Below, piece after piece: positions 49,840 through 58,619 of a DNA stretch of 64,000 nt. Made by a program: the position numbers and the translations under genes. Source of the DNA: an uncultured Saprospiraceae bacterium (GTDB lineage: Bacteria; Bacteroidota; Bacteroidia; Chitinophagales; Saprospiraceae); assembly GCA_943788055.1 (NCBI GenBank), contig CALSOU010000007.1:37322-101321 (forward strand). The letters are read 5' to 3'. The first letter of the stretch is position 1. Each line of letters starts with the position of its first letter. The notes beneath the pieces were generated by a model. The model saw only the letters and a program-made list of their open reading frames with translations, had not been told where the DNA came from and searched no databases.

Positions 49840-49863
49840 TAGAACTATATTGATCTAGTTCTA
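49840..49863. promoter_or_regulatory. Inverted repeat TAGAACTA-N8-TAGTTCTA upstream of the second rhodanese
   Basis: 8-bp perfect arms about 90 nt before the 49954 start; an operator or hairpin. Confidence 0.3.
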
Positions 49864-49953
49864 CCAGATTACAAACCTTTACAGAAGTGCGGTCATTGTG
49901 AAACACATTCGTTTCAAATAACAGTCTTCTTTACAAATTAAAATCAATATAAC

Positions 49954-50274
49954 ATGTTTAGTTTTTTAAAGAGTCTCTTCGGTGGTGGAAATAAAACTGC
50001 TGAAATTCATGAAATGCTTGCCAATGGAGCAATCATCCTAGATGCACGCACACCCGCAGAATTCAAGGATGGACATATTCCAAAAGCCACAAATTTTCCA
50101 GTACAAACGATCGGTGCTAACATTAGCAAGATCAAGAAAATGAATAAGCCAGTTGTGGCCTACTGCCAATCAGGTATACGCAGCGGTGCAGCTGTTGCTA
50201 CTTTAAAGTCAGCAGGTATTCAAGCAATCAATGCAGGTAGTATGTACAAATTGGACGCGATTATGCACGAATAA
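49954..50274 (+). CDS. Rhodanese-like domain protein
   Basis: GAIILDARTPAEFKDGHIPKATNFPVQTIG; KPVVAYCQSGIRSGAAVATLKSAG. Confidence 0.93.
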   Translation: MFSFLKSLFGGGNKTAEIHEMLANGAIILDARTPAEFKDGHIPKATNFPVQTIGANISKIKKMNKPVVAYCQSGIRSGAAVATLKSAGIQAINAGSMYKLDAIMHE

Positions 50275-50300
50275 AAAAGTCCAAAAACAGTAAACAAAGC

Positions 50301-50341
50301 AAAAGAGGATAACTTGCGAAAGCGAGTTAACCCCTTTTTTT
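50301..50341 (+). terminator. Rho-independent terminator
   Basis: AAGAGGATAACTTGCGAAAGCGAGTTAACCCCTTTTTTTT after the second rhodanese. Confidence 0.7.
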
Positions 50342-51021
50342 TGTGTCAACCAATAAGCGTTTTTATTTTAATAAAAGTCCAAACTATACTGAGAGCTAAG
50401 AAGCTATTCTCCCTTCAGTGATAGAGATTATGTATAAAATTTCGGTAGCGTTTTTAGTTGATTTTATGGCTTGTGGAAGCACAAAACGCAAGCGTCGTGC
50501 TAGCTCCGAAGGATAAACAACAGCTTCCCAAATGTTGAAATTTTGACATTGAAGTCGAAATAGGCCATGAACCACAACATAATATTTCAATGTTAGGCTG
50601 TGAATTACAAATGAAAATCTGTCAAAAGCGATGTAGTTTATAAGTTTAATCTGCATTAATTAAAACTATACTTTGAGAGTGTCTCGTTTCCTCAAGTGTT
50701 ATTATCTTGCCTACAAGAGCCTGAGCCAAAGTCCCAAGCAGTTTGTTAACACCAAAAGCAAAACAACCATTACTTTACCTATCTTGAAAAATAGCAAATA
50801 GCAATTATTCAATAGCGCCAAGAATATCGTGTGTGGGAAACTCAACTTGAAGATTAAGGAAAGCAATTATAAACGACTAAGAAAGAAAGTAGCTATATTG
50901 CTCAAAGGAATACAGAGATGGTAATCCCAGAGAAGTATCAATCATCAAGAATATTATCCCAAGTAGAATTAAATTAGAAAAGGGAAACTCGTGTTTACAA
51001 ATTTCCCTCTTTAGATCTTTC

Positions 51022-51044
51022 CACTTCAGAGATTCTCTGAAGTG
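51022..51044. repeat. 23-nt perfect palindrome CACTTCAGAGATTCTCTGAAGTG
   Basis: 11-bp arms, 1-nt centre, just 3' of the sterol desaturase gene. Confidence 0.6.
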
Positions 51045-51079
51045 ATATAGTATCTTTTTAATCTAAAGATCAATAACTA

Positions 51080-51955
51080 CTAAGTTTGACCTTTTCTGAA
51101 CCCATAAAGATTCTGATGGATGAAATCCTTCGGAAATTTATCATCTCCTTCAAAGCCAATTTCAATCTTTCCACTATCTTCTGGAATATAGTCCGTCTTG
51201 AATATGTAGTCCCATAAACTTAGACTTATACCGTAGTTCACACCAGATTTACCTTCTGGTAAAACAGAAGCGTGATGGTACAAGTGCATCACAGGATTGT
51301 TGAATATATACTTCAGTGGTCCCCAAGTAATCTTCATATTTGAATGATTCAAGTGTCCGATAGCAATTGTAATAAAGTGTACTATGTATGCTTGTTCTGG
51401 CTCGAAACCACCAATAATCATTACTCCAAAGGTTTTAAGAGGCTTATATAGAATATTTTCCATCCAATGGTATCTTAGGTGGGCAGCAAAACCCATTTCC
51501 TTTACACTGTGGTGTACCTTATGGAATTTCCATAGGAATGGATACTTGTGCAGAAGTACATGCGTAAACCACTGTACAAAATCAAGTATAATGAAAAACA
51601 CAAACAATTGAACAAATGGATTCCATTGTGAAATATCAAAAAGTGCGAAAGTTTTTGCAGTGACATTAAACTCTGCAAATAGCAAACCTAAAATCTGATA
51701 AACTCCACTTATCACAATTGCAAAAATGAAAAAGTTGAAAAACATGTAAAAAGTGTCCAACCAAAAATCTTTCCTGAAAATTGCTTGCTCTTTTCTCCAT
51801 GGGAATGCAATTTCCAGCAGCCAAACGACTAGTGAAATAGCAATTAACCCCCAGAAATAATTTGTGTACCATGGCACGTCAAATATGATTGACTTCCATG
51901 TCCAATTCAAGGTGCCTTGAAATGAATTAATAAAGGACTCTAAGTATTTTTGCAT
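51080..51955 (-). CDS. Sterol desaturase / fatty acid hydroxylase family protein
   Basis: His motifs HVLLHKYPFLWKFHKVHHS and LNHSN...HLYHHA. Confidence 0.92.
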   Translation of the reverse strand: MQKYLESFINSFQGTLNWTWKSIIFDVPWYTNYFWGLIAISLVVWLLEIAFPWRKEQAIFRKDFWLDTFYMFFNFFIFAIVISGVYQILGLLFAEFNVTAKTFALFDISQWNPFVQLFVFFIILDFVQWFTHVLLHKYPFLWKFHKVHHSVKEMGFAAHLRYHWMENILYKPLKTFGVMIIGGFEPEQAYIVHFITIAIGHLNHSNMKITWGPLKYIFNNPVMHLYHHASVLPEGKSGVNYGISLSLWDYIFKTDYIPEDSGKIEIGFEGDDKFPKDFIHQNLYGFRKGQT

Positions 51956-52104
51956 ATTAATTTATTTTATTTATTAGCAGTCAACGCCCTAGATCTTAAA
52001 CACTAAGAATCATCTTAGGTTGTGTTTAAGATCTTCGCATTTCAGATTTTTATTAGCAAAAATCCCGCCACAGCACTAAATTAAGCGTTTTAACAATCTT
52101 TTTA

Positions 52105-52120
52105 TGTAACACCTGTTACG
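52105..52120. promoter_or_regulatory. Crp/Fnr-type operator between divergent genes (TGTAACACCTGTTACG)
   Basis: TATCTTGC begins 37 nt downstream on +; TAATTTAG begins 37 nt downstream on -. Confidence 0.55.
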
Positions 52121-52195
52121 TTGAGATCTTCCGAATAATAGTATCTTGCTACATTATTGGAAAATTTACACTAGAGTGACAAAACAATAGGTACT

Positions 52196-52873
52196 ATGAC
52201 AAAGAATTTTGAGACTAAATTTACAGGAGCAGCATTTATCGTAGCTGCCTTATTACTTTGGATTGGCTGGGCATTATCTCCTCATCATATTGGCGAATAT
52301 GTCGCAGCTGCCGATTTTGAGGCAATTGGCGAAAATGTATGGTATTGGATTTGGATGTATCGTATCCATATTTTTGGTTGGGTTGCAATGGGTGTAGCTA
52401 TATTTTCGCTTGTCTCATTTACAGCAAAAAGGACATCTCGTGTACTTATTTTACCTGGAGCAGGGGTACTTATCATTGGTACTTTCACCTTAGCTATTGC
52501 TAATGCCTTCTATTACAATTTTGGAGCATGGGGTGTTGGTAAAACGGCTGGTCTTTCAGCCTCGGAAATCGAAGATTTTGTAAATGGAATATTGTATACG
52601 AATCAATACGTAACTTGTTTTGTGCGGTTCGGTCGTGTATTCTCAGGAGTAGGTTTGGTTTTGCTCGGTTTGGGTTTTATAAAATGGAACATAGTGAGCA
52701 AGTCGCTTGGATGGTTTACTGTCGTATTGGGTTTTGTTGCTATGGGAATCATTATGGGAATTCCTGACAATTTCGAAATCTACAAGCCCGTATTTCATGT
52801 CAAGGTTATTTGGTTATTGATTATGGGAGGTACGCTATTGTGGAAAGGGGTAAATGTCTCCAAGTCCGAGTAG
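52196..52873 (+). CDS. Multi-pass membrane protein, function unknown
   Basis: 225 aa, about six hydrophobic segments (FIVAALLLWIGWALS, IHIFGWVAMGVAIFSLVSF, VIWLLIMGGTLLW). Confidence 0.8.
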   Translation: MTKNFETKFTGAAFIVAALLLWIGWALSPHHIGEYVAAADFEAIGENVWYWIWMYRIHIFGWVAMGVAIFSLVSFTAKRTSRVLILPGAGVLIIGTFTLAIANAFYYNFGAWGVGKTAGLSASEIEDFVNGILYTNQYVTCFVRFGRVFSGVGLVLLGLGFIKWNIVSKSLGWFTVVLGFVAMGIIMGIPDNFEIYKPVFHVKVIWLLIMGGTLLWKGVNVSKSE

Positions 52874-52940
52874 AGTGATCCAAGAATTTAGGTAGTTTTA
52901 TTTCAAGAGTTTTTTTTGGGCTTACGCCCAAAAGAACTCT

Positions 52941-53102
52941 CTACAATTGAGAAATATTAAATGTAGATATTAAGGTGCTAATCCTAGAAGATTCAGTGTC
53001 TTCTACCAAACACTCCCTAACAATGACGAGATTCCCATCAATAGACTTAGGAAACTGCTCAAATAACGCATCTCTATTCAATACATGATACTGCTTTTTC
53101 AT
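52941..53102 (-). pseudogene. DUF1835-like N-terminal remnant
   Basis: MKKQYHVLNRDALFEQFPKSIDGNLVIVRECLVEDTESSRISTLISTFNISQL*; only the first ~40 aa resemble DUF1835. Confidence 0.55.
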
Positions 53103-53130
53103 TATTTACACTATTTATTCCTGCAAGTAA

Positions 53131-54330
53131 CTATCTATGTGACCAAACAAACTTAAGGAATACCTTCCATGGACTTAGCTTCGGATTTGGCTTTCTGCCT
53201 TCTCCGATAATTTTCATATTTGCTGCATGCCAGGCTATATTCATAATACCTAAGCGGTCTATCAATCGAATACCCGTATCAACCTTACCAGCCTTGATAG
53301 TCTTAACCGATCCATCCAATAGTCCTTTTGCCAGGAAGGGATCGACTGCAAATGGTCGCGCTATTCCAACAAAATCTAATTCGTCATTTTCAATAGCTTC
53401 CGCCATAAGCTCAGCGGTTCTAAAACCTCCTGTAAGAAGTAATGGCGCCTTTGTTATTCTGCGAGCCTTGACAATGAAATCCGCAAAATATGCTTCACGC
53501 TTTTTTGTACTTACCTTTTGCTTATTGCCCATCATAGCTGCTCGTTCATACGTACCACCAGATACTTCTATAATATCAATACCCACTTCTGTTAAGAGCT
53601 GAATAACTCGCAAGGATTCCTCTTCAGTAAATGCACCACGTTGAAAGTCCGCCGAATTTATCTTGATACCGATAGGATACTTCGGTCCTACTTTCGATCT
53701 AATGTTTCTATATATTTCCAAGACAAATCGAGCTCGATTTTCTAAACTCCCACCCCATTTGTCATTCCGTAGATTCGTTTTAGCTGATAGAAATTGACTG
53801 ACTAGGTAACCATGAGCTCCATGAATCTGGACCCCTTTAAATCCTGATTTCTTAGCAACGTGAGCTGTTGTTCCAAAACCCTCTATAATTTCCCATATTT
53901 CCTCGTCGTGCAAAGGTCTTGGTGCTTTAAACATACCTTTAATAACATCCAATTCAACATTTGAAGGGCTGACTACTTCTTTATTTAGTTTTGGAGCCTG
54001 TCGACCAGGATGATTGATCTGCATCCAAAGATGACTACCATTACGTTGCGCTTTATTCGCCCACTCTGTTAGCTCTGGCAAGAATTCCTCATTTTCAACT
54101 ACAACATTGTGTGCTTCCCCTAGTGCCTTCGAATCCATCATAACATTTCCAGACACTAGAATTCCTGCTCCTCCTTCACCCCAAGTCTCGTATAATTTGA
54201 TGATTCTATCCGAAGGTCTACCTCCAGCATCTGCATTATTCTCGCTCATGGCTGATTTGACAATTCGATTTCGAATTGTCACTCCGCAAGGGAGTGTAAA
54301 TGATTGACTTAGTATCTTAGAAGGAGTCAT
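53131..54330 (-). CDS. NADH:flavin oxidoreductase (Old Yellow Enzyme family)
   Basis: NRIVKSAMSENNADAGG; GFKGVQIHGAHGYLVSQFLS; DFVGIARPFAVDP. Confidence 0.93.
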   Translation of the reverse strand: MTPSKILSQSFTLPCGVTIRNRIVKSAMSENNADAGGRPSDRIIKLYETWGEGGAGILVSGNVMMDSKALGEAHNVVVENEEFLPELTEWANKAQRNGSHLWMQINHPGRQAPKLNKEVVSPSNVELDVIKGMFKAPRPLHDEEIWEIIEGFGTTAHVAKKSGFKGVQIHGAHGYLVSQFLSAKTNLRNDKWGGSLENRARFVLEIYRNIRSKVGPKYPIGIKINSADFQRGAFTEEESLRVIQLLTEVGIDIIEVSGGTYERAAMMGNKQKVSTKKREAYFADFIVKARRITKAPLLLTGGFRTAELMAEAIENDELDFVGIARPFAVDPFLAKGLLDGSVKTIKAGKVDTGIRLIDRLGIMNIAWHAANMKIIGEGRKPNPKLSPWKVFLKFVWSHR

Positions 54331-54421
54331 ATAATTCAGATTTTACACAATCAGATGGAAATCGAAAGGTCGTGATTATCGAAATTAACCAACAGAAATG
54401 GATTGTAACGATAACTTGAAA

Positions 54422-54540
54422 CAAAGATCGGCTCCTTTCGGTAATCCGCCAAGAGGTCAGCTCCCACAATTGCTCCGAGATACCTCGGGTTACCTAATTC
54501 TTCCGAGAGGAAGGTGTCCCAACCTCTCCTCGCAAAGATC
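54422..54540. repeat. GC-richer intergenic element with small hairpins, bounded by 8-bp direct repeats CAAAGATC
   Basis: CAAAGATC at 54422-54429 and 54533-54540; internal CCGAG-ATAC-CTCGG and CTTCC-GAGA-GGAAG stems. Confidence 0.4.
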
Positions 54541-54559
54541 TATCTTTTGGAATCGTTCT

Positions 54560-56503
54560 CTATTTCTTAATCATAGGCAACTTGATATTGGAAGGATATT
54601 CTGCCGAATGATGTACTTTATTGTTTGCTACGACACCCAGACTCTCATCATAGTTATTTCCTCCGGTGTTCAGGTTTCTAGCAAACCTTGGAAAATTACT
54701 ACTTGATATTTCAATTCTGATACTATGGCCTTTTTCAAAATAGTTACTTGTCGATATAGGAGTCAAGTCAACCTTATATACCATCCCTTCTTCCATAAAG
54801 ACTTCTTTGTCATAACCTTCACGATATCGCACACGCTGAATTGTCTCATCTAGATTATAAGCTGTTCCATCGGGATAAACGTCAATTAACTTAATCGTAA
54901 AATCAGTATCCTTAACATCAGAAGATATGTACAATGTAGATTCTATGAAGCCAGAAACTTCAACTCCTTCTTCTAAAGCATCAGTAGTATAAACCAAGAT
55001 ATCATTTCGTGTTTCCATTTGTCTTTGATCAAAAGCACCACCTTTAATGGCATTTCCAGTACAACAGACATTACCTCCGTAAGAAGGTACGGGGTTCATA
55101 GGATCATAAACAAAACCATCTGGATTATCTGAAGCTGGTTTTGAGGTAGAAAGTTTTCCATCCCCAAAAAGGCTATTTGCTTGCCCATCACTATTCAGGT
55201 AGAAGGTAGTAGATACAGCAGCTTCTGGAGGCCAAGAATCAGCGGCTTGCCATTTATTGCTACCCATCGTATAATACTGTACCCTTGGCGTTTTTTCTTT
55301 AAAATCATTCGCTTCTCCTTTTAACCACAAATCAAACCAAGCATAAATCTGCTCTCCATAGTTCAACCGAGCATCTCCGACACTGCGTTCTCCAACAATT
55401 GTATTCTCTTTTGCACGTGTGTATCCGCAATGCAAAGTTGGTGCAATAACAAGGTATTGATTATCTCTAATTTCGGCATCTTTCGCATTATTTCTGACGT
55501 GATTAAACAGCGCAATATTGGGAGTGATCGATACATCATACCAAGACGCAAACCAGAAACTAGGCACAGCCAATTCCATATCATCGTGATAAATACCACC
55601 TTCATACCATGCAGGGTCATTGGGTTTTCTGGTAATCATTTTATCAAAAATCTCATGCTTACCATTGATATTCTTGAGAATATCTTGAATGGGTAAATGA
55701 TTCAAAGCTTCGGACATGTCAACTTTTGGATTCTCAGGTGCTAAATCATAGAATCTAGATATTCTGATTAAATCTTCTTGTGTTGCTCCAGCAGGAATTC
55801 TTGGCTTGAATTTATCATGCTCAACTCCGTACAACCAAGAGAAAAACAACATCTGTTCTGCACCTCCACGATACCAATTTCCCTGCTCATTAATATCTCC
55901 TACTCGACCTACTCCAGCTCCATAACCTTGAGGAACCATTGCTGCATGAGATGGATGGTCCAAAGCAGCTACGGCCATTTGCCACTCAGCAGTTGAAGAG
56001 CATCCCAATGTTCCTATCTTTCCATTTGACCAAGACTGATCTTTCATCCATGTAAAAGCATCATAACCATCGGTTAACGGCACGCCTAAAATATCCCATT
56101 CTCCCTCCGAGTAGTATCGCCCGCGCTCATTCTGTACTACATAAGCATATCCTCTATTTACTGCTTCTAATGCTCGTTGAGCAGTTCTTGTTCTCTGCTT
56201 TCCATCTCCCCAAGAATTAAAATTATAGGGTGTACGAGAGAATATAATTGGTACTTTCTCATCAGTTTTTGGACGGTAAATATCAGTTGCAAGTCTGATA
56301 CCATCTCGCATAGGCATCATGACTTTCTGATCTACAATTGCAATTTCTTCAAGTTCTTGAAGAACGCTACTTTGAGCCTGTAAATCGCAGGCACTTAGAA
56401 AAAAATATGTAATTACTAAAAATGTAAAAACTAGGTGTTTTGTCATGTTATCAGGAATAGATGTTTTGATCATATTTACTTCAATTATTATTAATGTGTC
56501 CAA
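54560..56503 (-). CDS. CocE/NonD-family hydrolase (X-Pro dipeptidyl-peptidase-like)
   Basis: [68 protein letters not shown]. Confidence 0.93.
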   Translation of the reverse strand: MDTLIIIEVNMIKTSIPDNMTKHLVFTFLVITYFFLSACDLQAQSSVLQELEEIAIVDQKVMMPMRDGIRLATDIYRPKTDEKVPIIFSRTPYNFNSWGDGKQRTRTAQRALEAVNRGYAYVVQNERGRYYSEGEWDILGVPLTDGYDAFTWMKDQSWSNGKIGTLGCSSTAEWQMAVAALDHPSHAAMVPQGYGAGVGRVGDINEQGNWYRGGAEQMLFFSWLYGVEHDKFKPRIPAGATQEDLIRISRFYDLAPENPKVDMSEALNHLPIQDILKNINGKHEIFDKMITRKPNDPAWYEGGIYHDDMELAVPSFWFASWYDVSITPNIALFNHVRNNAKDAEIRDNQYLVIAPTLHCGYTRAKENTIVGERSVGDARLNYGEQIYAWFDLWLKGEANDFKEKTPRVQYYTMGSNKWQAADSWPPEAAVSTTFYLNSDGQANSLFGDGKLSTSKPASDNPDGFVYDPMNPVPSYGGNVCCTGNAIKGGAFDQRQMETRNDILVYTTDALEEGVEVSGFIESTLYISSDVKDTDFTIKLIDVYPDGTAYNLDETIQRVRYREGYDKEVFMEEGMVYKVDLTPISTSNYFEKGHSIRIEISSSNFPRFARNLNTGGNNYDESLGVVANNKVHHSAEYPSNIKLPMIKK

Positions 56504-56616
56504 AGGGTTGATTCTGGAAATAAGCAGGATATTAATTGCTTTCTATGACCAAAATAAGGAAAATGTAGAATAGGGAGAATGTCTACTATTGATTTATCTT
56601 TCCTTTTTCAAAACAT

Positions 56617-56960
56617 CTACTTGAATATGTTGGACTCCTTGAATCCCGTTCCTTTCCAGTAAACCTGTGAGTAACTTAAAGCAACCTCTTTCGTACCTTT
56701 AAAGCCTTGTATCAAATCTAGACGATATCCAACGGCAAGTCTTTTATAAAGTATCTGCCTTATCAAATGCATTAACATTGGTTATTCTATCGAGACTTAC
56801 AGGATATCTTCCAGTCTGTAACTTAAAAACTTGTATATAACCGACTGCCCTTTTTACTATTTGGTCTTCTAATACCTGATTAGCTTCTTATATAGATGCT
56901 TTCACTTCCTTAGATTCTAAATTGAGACATGCTACAAAGAACGTAGACATCAGAATTAGT
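56617..56960 (-). pseudogene. Small lipoprotein gene remnant (unknown family)
   Basis: FVLILMSTFFVACLNLESKEVKASI*EANQVLEDQIVKRAVGYIQVFKLQTGRYPVSLDRITNVNAFDKAD / TYKRLAVGYRLDLIQGFKGTKEVALSYSQVYWKGTGFKESNIFK*; in-frame stop plus frameshift. Confidence 0.55.
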
Positions 56961-57163
56961 ACGAAAAATGTAAAAAAATGATCGATTCAATGCATATGAA
57001 AGTATTCTTTTACTTTCTAAAACTAATAAAGATTATAATTTATTTAAATCGAAATATCGTTTAGTAATAAATTAAATGACTGTTGGAGGCCATTCGATCG
57101 TCAGAAGTCTGGCATGTTTTACCTACTATAGAGCCAGTAATAAGATGTAATCGCGAAAATCCC

Positions 57164-57874
57164 ATGATTAAAAACATGATCAGCTACATCCTTGGATTAA
57201 GTGTTATCAACCTACTTTCTTGTGTGCAGATCTCGGAGTCAAAATCAAAAATAAAGATCCAATCAGACTCTGCTTCTATTGAGCATGTAGATTTAGTTGA
57301 AACGAAAAAGCTCGAAAATGAACAATATCCGCTGAGCTTCAGCTATTCAGATAGCATTAAAGCTCTAGAGTTGGAATACATAGATATATTAAAACCAATC
57401 TTGGACTTGAAGGGATCTGATTCGGCAGTGTACTCGTTCATCGTCTCTTCGCTTAAAACGAACTCCGGGACACCAAGTTGGAAAGGTTATGGAGAAACGG
57501 GTTTGAACAAAAAAGCAATACAAAGAGGTATTGATTGTAGCGGTTTCGCTCGTATAATGCAAGATCAGATCTTTCATTATCAGATAAGAGGTAGCTCTAG
57601 GGGTATTCCCAATAAGTACTGTGACAAAATCAATTTTGAAAATCGAGCAATGGGAGATCTTTTATTCTTCAAAGCCCCAAATGCTAACAACGAGCGCATT
57701 GTTCATGTGGGTGTATTTCTAAAGAACAAGTTTTTTGTTCACGCCACGTCTACTCGATCAGCAGCTCAAGGATTTGGATTGAGAATTGACTCTCTTGATA
57801 ACAAAAGATGGGATGGTGAAATGGTGGCTATTGGAAGAGTAAAGAATAAATACCGAATACTTGACAGCAAATAA
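57164..57874 (+). CDS. NlpC/P60-family lipoprotein peptidase
   Basis: Lipobox VINLLSC; GYGETGLNKKAIQRGIDCSGFARIMQ; RIVHVGVFLKNKFFVHATS. ORF open from 57083. Confidence 0.75.
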   Translation: MIKNMISYILGLSVINLLSCVQISESKSKIKIQSDSASIEHVDLVETKKLENEQYPLSFSYSDSIKALELEYIDILKPILDLKGSDSAVYSFIVSSLKTNSGTPSWKGYGETGLNKKAIQRGIDCSGFARIMQDQIFHYQIRGSSRGIPNKYCDKINFENRAMGDLLFFKAPNANNERIVHVGVFLKNKFFVHATSTRSAAQGFGLRIDSLDNKRWDGEMVAIGRVKNKYRILDSK

Positions 57875-58040
57875 GACATCACTATTATCTGTTTTTTTAA
57901 ATTTTACAAATACCCTAACATACAATAATAACCACTGATGGCATACTGCACGGCTTGAAAAAATCCAACCCTATTCAAGAATCACATGGTTGAAGCCTCA
58001 TAATCTACGTTAAAGAAACCCATCAGAAAGACAGAAAATT

Positions 58041-58424
58041 CTACTTACTTCTAACAAGTATCACGTTTTCCAATTCTCCTCCACGGTTCATTTGAAAGGA
58101 TAAAGTGTCTTGGCTTAGGCCCAAAATTTTAACTTTTTTCTCGGCTTGATCGGTTTCCGTTGTATGAAGAAAGTCATTAGCAATCCAATACTCACCCACT
58201 TCTTTTTCAGAACCATAATCAACGGTGTATGATCCATTTTCTTCAAAGGACATATCCATTTGATTGTTTCGTTCTTGACCAGAAGATGTGATCTCCCAAT
58301 TAACAACCTTCCAACTACCGTGCAAATCAGTTTCTTGATAGTTATTACTCTTACAGGATACAAAAAGAATCAGTATAAGTAATGCAAACTTAGCAACTGA
58401 AAACTCTATTCTATGCATGTTCAT
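58041..58424 (-). CDS. Small lipocalin-like lipoprotein
   Basis: ILFVSCKS lipobox; LHGSWKVVNWEITSSG...MDMSFEENGSYTVDYGSEKEVGEYWIANDFLHT. Confidence 0.6.
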   Translation of the reverse strand: MNMHRIEFSVAKFALLILILFVSCKSNNYQETDLHGSWKVVNWEITSSGQERNNQMDMSFEENGSYTVDYGSEKEVGEYWIANDFLHTTETDQAEKKVKILGLSQDTLSFQMNRGGELENVILVRSK

Positions 58425-58619
58425 ATTCTTTGATAGATTTAAAATCTAAAGTTAATAAACTCCAGTACTCAGTTTTGACTTACTAGACTTCAAAGCAATA
58501 ATCAAGATCCCTATTCCACGAAATTTTACAGGTATTTTTATCTACATGGATCCTTCTTATAAAATCTGATGTGTATTCTTGGTCAGAAATCTAAGATCGC
58601 AAACTGGCAAGATTCATGA

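Noticed and set aside
50396-50656. 86-aa minus ORF
   Set aside because: No start context or recognisable domain; AT-rich intergenic frame. Kept only as a possible remnant.
50690-50930. Lys/Arg-rich plus frame ending KLNLKIKESNYKRLRKKVAILLKGIQRW*
   Set aside because: Too short and degenerate to assign to a gene or IS remnant.
52906-52940. GAGTTTTTTTTGGGCTTACGCCCAAAAGAACTC hairpin
   Set aside because: Probably an ordinary terminator between convergent genes; a similar GGGC..GCCCAAAAG at ~30680 is likely the same kind of structure.
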